From Beijerinckiaceae bacterium (lineage in GTDB: Bacteria > Pseudomonadota > Alphaproteobacteria > Rhizobiales > Beijerinckiaceae), in contig VDMG01000142.1 of NCBI GenBank assembly GCA_006514895.1, positions 1-32,645 of the forward strand: DNA of 32,645 nucleotides, in the 5' to 3' direction. The position numbers were made by a program, and so were the translations under genes. The notes below the pieces were generated by a model that saw nothing but the letters and a program-made list of their open reading frames with translations, was not told the DNA's origin and made no database searches. Each line of letters begins with the position of its first letter. Position 1 is the stretch's first letter. Positions 27,574 to 32,645 of the stretch are shown here, piece by piece.

Positions 27574-28161
27574 TTGTGGTCGCTTCGCGTTGTCGCACGC
27601 TGGGCAGCCCCGTGGCGTGACAGAGAAGCATTTGTCAACGCAGCCGGGATTAAAGCGTGCTGCATTCGGTATGCGAAGGATGGCACCGCCTGCCTGGTGC
27701 CAAAAAAATTGGTCGTCTTTGACAACGAGGACGAGATTCAAACCCTGCTCGATTCGGGGCAAGTCCCTTATACAGACCTCCGATTCGCGGAAGCGGAAGC
27801 CGCCCAACTATGGCCGGTGCGCCGTGGCGCGAATGGAGACGAATGGCGAGGAACGGAAATCGTCGACGATTGGATCATTAGGGATGAGACAGAACGCGCC
27901 GATTGGCTGCGTTGGATAAAACCCGCCGACCGGCACCTTACCTATGATGAGGTGCACACACTGCTCGATAAAGAGCTGCGCGCGCGATTGGAAGCTAGAC
28001 CAGACAACCGCGCTGGAGCTGGTCAAGGCCATCGATCCGAGCTGGACAAGGGCGGCGGTAGAAACCGTCCTCGTGGATAACCGGCAAACGCGGCGCAGGA
28101 CGCCCAACCAAAAAAGCCTATGAGGAATTAATTCGCAAAAATAATTCTCCAGAAAGTTGAC
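27574..28161 (+). pseudogene. Unknown gene with probable C-terminal frameshifts
   Basis: ORF to about 28000, then a coherent continuation in another frame (KLDQTTALELVKAIDPSWTRAAVETVLVDNRQT) and a third (GAGRPTKKAYEELIRKNNSPES*). Confidence 0.45.
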
Positions 28162-28210
28162 CCTTGCGAATTTGCGAATAATGCAAGCCCCAACCTTGTG
28201 TGCTTCATGG

Positions 28211-28237
28211 CGAGTTACCGAAATTAAAGGTAACTCG
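28211..28237. promoter_or_regulatory. Perfect 9-bp inverted repeat CGAGTTACC-N9-GGTAACTCG abutting a start codon
   Basis: Read directly; right arm ends 1 nt before the ATG at 28239. Confidence 0.55.
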
Positions 28238-28238
28238 A

Positions 28239-28490
28239 ATGACCCTCCCAAACCCCAACCGTACCGGCCGCAAGCGCCGGGTTCCTATCGATCCGTCGAT
28301 CCTCGCCGTCGCTGAAACCCTCCGCGTCAATGATGCCGTCCAGATCAGCGGACTCAGTCGCAGCTCCCTTTATAAAGGTCTGGCCGCAAGTCACCTTCAA
28401 GGAAATCATTTACCTTGGATTCCGCAAACGGGACCTCGTTATCAACCGCACCGATCATCCCCTGATTGGGCGCCTGGCAGGAGCCTCCTG
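28239..28490 (+). CDS. Small putative HTH/excisionase-like protein, possibly degraded
   Basis: MTLPNPNRTGRKRRVPIDPSILAVAETLRVNDAVQISGLSRSSLYK is HTH-like at the N-terminus. The downstream part is ambiguous between frames; the end coordinate is an estimate. Confidence 0.35.
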
Positions 28491-29000
28491 ATGAACCCGT
28501 CCTTTTATTCCACAATTCTCGACCTTCCATTCGACGAGATCAATTTGGTCGACACGGAATATCGTTCCAGCCCGGGCAACCGGCCCGAACCGGTCTGTCT
28601 CATCCGTTGGGAACTCAGGAGGGGCTTAAAGCAGAGGTTCTGGATCAACGAGCTCGGCGCGGAGCAGCCCTATTCCATCGGCAAAGATGCGGCGGCCGAG
28701 CTCAGCTTCCACAAGGCTATGGGTTGGCCCCTGCCTAAGAACAATCTTGATCTCTTCATTGAGCACCGCAATGCCACGAACGGGCGCAATCTCCCGCAAG
28801 GAAACACTCATAGGCGCCCTCATCCTTCGCCGCCTCGATAGCATTGGCTCTGAGACCAAAGAGCTGATGCGCGATCTCATCCTGCGTGGCGGGAGATTGC
28901 GGCGATCCTCGATTATTGTGAAAGCGATGTCGCAGCCTTGCTCCGCCTTCTCACCGTGCGCGCCTGCAGCCGCCGGAGGGACATGCACTCATCTATTTTG
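28491..29000 (+). pseudogene. Fragment of phage-type DNA polymerase (family A-like, exonuclease region), frameshifted
   Basis: MNPSFYSTILDLPFDEINLVDTEYRSSPGNRPEPVCLIRWELRRGLKQRFWINELGAEQPYSI...FHKAMGWPLPKNNLDLFIEHRNATNG | LIGALILRRLDSIGSETKELMRDLILRGG | EIAAILDYCESDVAALLRLL; three frames in succession, no polymerase domain visible. Confidence 0.65.
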
Positions 29001-29058
29001 ACTGGGCGCAGCAAGAGTTTGGTACGGCTGCCGCTCTCAGCAATGATCCCAATATGAT

Positions 29059-29093
29059 CGAAGCGTATACGTCATATGAGCGAAGCGTATACG
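29059..29093. repeat. Two direct copies of CGAAGCGTATACG, 22-bp period, each with a palindromic core CGTATACG
   Basis: Copies at 29059-29071 and 29081-29093. Confidence 0.6.
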
Positions 29094-30499
29094 GTTGCGC
29101 CGCCTAAAAGCCGCGGAACGTGACGGCGGGTTGACCGAAAAGCGCCAAGTTCTTGCCCAACAGCACAGGCGCGGCAATACCGATCAAAAATGCGAATCCG
29201 AGCTTGGCAGATCGCCACAAATTGCGCCAAGAGCTGTACGATAGCGGGCTTGGTGCCAAGCCCAACGGCAACGGCAACGACAATGCCAGTGGCGCATGGC
29301 AGGAAAAGAGGCGGAAATTAGCCCCGCATGACGGCCATGGCGGCCGAGATCATCGGAAACGATTTTCACGGCCATTGCCGCCAGTCGCATGCGATTGATC
29401 TGCACTTGCGCGAACGGCCAAACGCGCCCCGTCTTGCAAGTGGCCTTACTATTTCGATTTTTTCGCAGGGATGACATCGCCGAGCTGCAATGCCGGAACG
29501 CGTCAACCTGTAATGCGGTTAACCGGGGTCCACACAAAATATTGAAGATCGGGAGGGGTCGCGGGCATTCGGAAAAAGGTGCGAGCGGCGAGTGTGCAGT
29601 ACATGCTGCGCCGCGCATGCGCACCGCCAATAGGAGCAGAACAGATGCCTGGTGCAACTGATTACACGGCAACTTACACGGCAACAAACTTGCTGAACTA
29701 CATCACCGGGCAGCTCGCCGGACGGCGTACCCCGCAGACGCCTGCCGGGTCGAAAAAGGATCGACCGCCGCGGTTTCGGCGGGCAAGCATTGCCCTGGAG
29801 ACGACGCCGCCGCTTCACGTCGCGCGGGTCATGGTGTACGGAATCCACTTGTAATTGCTGAGTGCAGCCCGCCAATCTCTTCGATGCGCCTGACACGTCC
29901 GGGCCGGAGTTCCAGCTTATAGGCGGTGGCGCGGTGGCGGCCTGAACCTCGCGATATATAGACCTTTTGGGAAGGTGGGCTACGGCGCCCGTCTCCGCTG
30001 TTGCGCACCTTTTTCCGAATGCCGGAGACCATGAGTTCCAGAGCAAACCGAACTGACGGGGACGTCTAAACGTACCCCCTTGTATTACAAGATAATTTAA
30101 GGAGGGACGAGCTGGCGCGCAACCCGTACCGGCCAGTATGGGGTCTCCAAGTACCTTTCATGGACCCAAGGACCTCGGCCACGGCCGGGCATTTGAAAGT
30201 GGGCGGCGCCGCGCAGCTCTTCCGCCATTTGGATGGCACCGTCGTGTGGCAGCGGTGACCGCTGGCAGGCTTTGGGCGGTTGCCTGTACAACCCACACTG
30301 CCAATGAAGGCCGTCAGCATGGCGCCCTGGCGATAAGCACAAAAAAGTGCATATAAGTCAACCAAACGTGTAACCAGTATCTTATACTGAATAAAGCTCG
30401 AAGTTAATTTTGTATATTATACTTATTGCTCGAAGTTTCCCCCAACATAATAAAGCGCTTGTATTGACACGGAAATGCAGTGAGCTGCATCCTGCGTTC

Positions 30500-30823
30500 A
30501 TGATCTCCGCCCAACAGCTTCACACCGGCCGCATTTCGCTCGGCTTGAACGTCGCACAATTGGCGAAGCTTGCCGGTGTCGCGCCAAACTCGATTTGGGC
30601 GATCGAACGGGGTGCAGATTTTAAAGCCTCGACGATGCAGGCGCTCGAAAGCACATTAAGGGACGCGGGGGTTCTGTTCGCCCCCGGCCGCGTCGGCGTC
30701 AAGATGCATTGGATTCAAGGCCGACCCGAAAGCGCCGAGATAAGGGCTGGCGTCTTGGGGATTATCAACGCTGAGCGGAAGAGCCGCGGCCAGGCGCCCT
30801 ACGCCGACATGGAGGGCGCATGA
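30500..30823 (+). CDS. XRE-type HTH transcriptional regulator
   Basis: SLGLNVAQLAKLAGVAPNSIWAIERGADFKASTMQALESTLRDAGVLF. ATG at 30500 is preferred over the listed 30410. Confidence 0.75.
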   Translation: MISAQQLHTGRISLGLNVAQLAKLAGVAPNSIWAIERGADFKASTMQALESTLRDAGVLFAPGRVGVKMHWIQGRPESAEIRAGVLGIINAERKSRGQAPYADMEGA

Positions 30824-31059
30824 TGAACAGCGCTGAGATCGAGGGGCTGTACGAATTGCGGCTCGCGCTTGACGATACGCAGCGCAGCGCGCGCGCCGTT
30901 GCCGAGCTGCGTGAAGGACTGGCGGGGCTCGGCTGCCAGGTCGACGTTAAATCCGAACTCTGGCAAGACGTGGCCAATGCGCAGCGCGCAGTCGAAACCG
31001 CTTATCTGAACATTTATGACTTCGTAAAATCGCAAGCCCGAAGGAGCTTGGAACGATGA
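30820..31059 (+). CDS. Hypothetical phage/island protein, 79 aa
   Basis: ATGATGA overlap with the upstream CDS and overlap with the downstream ATGA; operon-like. Confidence 0.6.
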   Translation: MMNSAEIEGLYELRLALDDTQRSARAVAELREGLAGLGCQVDVKSELWQDVANAQRAVETAYLNIYDFVKSQARRSLER

Positions 31060-31736
31060 ACACACATGCCGCCGCGCCGACCCTGGACAGCTTTCTGAAG
31101 GTTCACGGGCTGACCATGGCGAGCTTTGACAGCAAGAGCCTTGATGAGGCCTTGCGCATGACCGGGCTTGATGATCGGGCGCTAAGCGGCCTTGGCGACG
31201 CGCATCGCGATCGGTCGCTCATTGTTCGAGGTGCCCTGCTCGATAGGCTTGCCCGCGCCAAGGTGGACAACAACGATAGCGACCCAACGCCCTACCCGGA
31301 TGAAGACACTGGCGATGAAAATACGGATGGCGATGACGAGTCTCCTTCGGAGCCTAGGGATAAATCGAAGAAGAAAGCAAAGCCCGCCAAAGCCGATGAC
31401 GAAGACGACGCGGAAACCTCGAATACCGACGCCGCTCTGGAAACTCTAGCCATCGACGGCTACGAGCGCGGCGTGCGCGCCACGGCCGATGCGATCATTC
31501 TCGCGTGGCAACGTGCACGCCGCCCGGAGCCGCCTCCAAAGCCAAGCGCGAGCGATGACCGCGTGATCGCCGCCGAAATCCGCGCCGGATATCCGATCAC
31601 CGCGGCTCAAATCGATTATTGCGCTCGCAAGGCGCGGGGCCTTGTTGCCCCCGAGCCACCGCCGAAAGGATCGTATGCCCGCATGATCTTGGACGCCGAT
31701 CGCAAGGCCCGCAATCTCCCGCCCCTGGAAGGGTAA
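31056..31736 (+). CDS. Hypothetical phage/island protein with acidic/Lys-rich centre, 226 aa
   Basis: ATGA overlap with the upstream CDS; coherent ORF with charged low-complexity middle. Confidence 0.65.
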   Translation: MNTHAAAPTLDSFLKVHGLTMASFDSKSLDEALRMTGLDDRALSGLGDAHRDRSLIVRGALLDRLARAKVDNNDSDPTPYPDEDTGDENTDGDDESPSEPRDKSKKKAKPAKADDEDDAETSNTDAALETLAIDGYERGVRATADAIILAWQRARRPEPPPKPSASDDRVIAAEIRAGYPITAAQIDYCARKARGLVAPEPPPKGSYARMILDADRKARNLPPLEG

Positions 31737-31741
31737 ACAAC

Positions 31742-32077
31742 ATGGCTATGGTATCAATCGTGACGGACAAAACCCCCGGACAGACCAAGTGGCTGGCCCG
31801 GAGGGCGAAGGCGGAGCCAACAGGGTTTCCGCAAGTCGCATGGGATGCGCCGCCCCTCATCAAAGGGATTGCTGAGCTCGAACTCCCGGCGCGTGTGGAG
31901 AATGGCCTAAGGAACGATAATATCCTTTTCGTCGGGGACCTCATTCAAAGAACTGAGGTGGACATCCTCCGTACACCTAATTTAGGGCGCGGCTCGGTGA
32001 ACATGATCAAGAGAGAGCTCGCCAAGCTGGGCCTTCAATTGGGCATGGTCATCGTCGATTCGCCAGGAGGTCAGTAA
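31742..32077 (+). CDS. Stand-alone RNA polymerase alpha-subunit C-terminal-domain-like protein, 111 aa
   Basis: IAELELPARVENGLRNDNILFVGDLIQRTEVDILRTPNLGRGSVNMIKRELAKLGLQLGM parallels RpoA alpha-CTD ([43 protein letters not shown].LGM). No alpha-NTD. Start at 31742 preferred over the listed 31619. Confidence 0.8.
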   Translation: MAMVSIVTDKTPGQTKWLARRAKAEPTGFPQVAWDAPPLIKGIAELELPARVENGLRNDNILFVGDLIQRTEVDILRTPNLGRGSVNMIKRELAKLGLQLGMVIVDSPGGQ

Positions 32078-32645
32078 TGGACATGATCGAAGAGCTTGCC
32101 GCGCTGAAGGCGCAAGTCGGGGCGCTGGCGGCGAGAGTCGCAGCGATCGAAAACCTCGGCGGCCGGAAAATAATTCCTGCGCCGGTCGAGCCGGTCGTGA
32201 TGGTCACGCACCCTGCCGCACCCGTGACGACTGACCTCCCGGACGGCAAAGAGCTGCAAGCACTCCGCGCGATTTGCGCCCGTGAATATCCAAAATGGGT
32301 AGACAGCGATGGCTTTGTTTTTGGCAGGCGTGGCACCGTCTCAAAACAGGAAAATGACCTCGAATGGCTTTTGCAATTTGGGCGCAGCATCCTCGCAATT
32401 AGCAATATGCGTGTCCTCGATAAGCCGGACAAAAAGCGGGCCGTCGTCGGCCATGTCGACGCCGCAACTGACCTGCTTCAATGCATCGGCAAGCCAGCGC
32501 GAGAGCTTCGGATGGGTCCTTTCTGCATGGCGTGTTTTGTGATGGGCGTGCCAGTCTCCGGCTTGGGGCTTGCCAGTTGTTCAATCTCACTCGGATTATC
32601 AGAGTACACCGGCAAGCCGATCGCGCCCGGGGCGTGGCGATCAAT
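32077..32645 (+). CDS. Hypothetical island protein, truncated by window end
   Basis: TAATG overlap with the upstream gene; frame open to the last base (MDMIEELAALKAQVGALAARVAAIENLGGRK...). N-terminal coiled-coil-like heptads. Confidence 0.6.
   Translation, partial: MDMIEELAALKAQVGALAARVAAIENLGGRKIIPAPVEPVVMVTHPAAPVTTDLPDGKELQALRAICAREYPKWVDSDGFVFGRRGTVSKQENDLEWLLQFGRSILAISNMRVLDKPDKKRAVVGHVDAATDLLQCIGKPARELRMGPFCMACFVMGVPVSGLGLASCSISLGLSEYTGKPIAPGAWRS

Noticed and set aside
29104-29400. Minus-strand coherent-looking hydrophobic tail (NLWRSAKLGFAFLIGIAAPVLLGKNLALFGQPAVTFRGF*)
   Set aside because: Only a short stretch is plausible and the upstream frame is ambiguous; not enough to call a gene.
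29829-30032. 67-aa minus ORF (VYISRGSGRHRATAYKLELRPGRVRRIEEIGG...)
   Set aside because: Weakly protein-like, with no recognised family and no clear ribosome-binding site; left uncalled.
1-32645. CRISPR array, rRNA genes or a complete insertion sequence
   Set aside because: No regularly spaced direct repeats with unique spacers, no rRNA-like sequence and no transposase with terminal inverted repeats were seen.

Overview
The window is alphaproteobacterial chromosome (GC-rich, Rhizobiales-like gene content; a Beijerinckiaceae-type host is only a guess). Backbone genes include acetyl-CoA synthetase, an L,D-transpeptidase, a geranylgeranyl-reductase-family FAD oxidoreductase, a PAS/histidine kinase, SufE, MucR and an S9 oligopeptidase. 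The most interesting segment is about 4.0-13.7 kb. It holds a tightly overlapping + strand operon (atypical ACP, KAS, two MaoC/hotdog proteins, SDR), then a CslA-like GT2 glycosyltransferase. These face a - strand set: a DEGS1-like sphingolipid Delta4-desaturase, a GNAT-fold protein, an alpha-oxoamine synthase of the serine palmitoyltransferase type, and a PlsC-like acyltransferase. I read this as a candidate bacterial (glyco)sphingolipid pathway that includes a eukaryote-like Delta4-desaturation step. The 14.0-18.5 kb segment contains three disrupted genes: a choloylglycine hydrolase with several frameshifts, a DUF938 methyltransferase with one frameshift, and a DUF3775 gene with an in-frame amber codon. 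From about 26.4 kb to the end there is a decayed integrative or phage-like island: broken tyrosine integrase, broken phage DNA polymerase and broken unknown genes. It is followed by a compact, apparently intact module that includes a free-standing RNA polymerase alpha-CTD-like protein. An intergenic double-hairpin repeat family is also present. All family assignments were made by eye from translated motifs; no database search was run.
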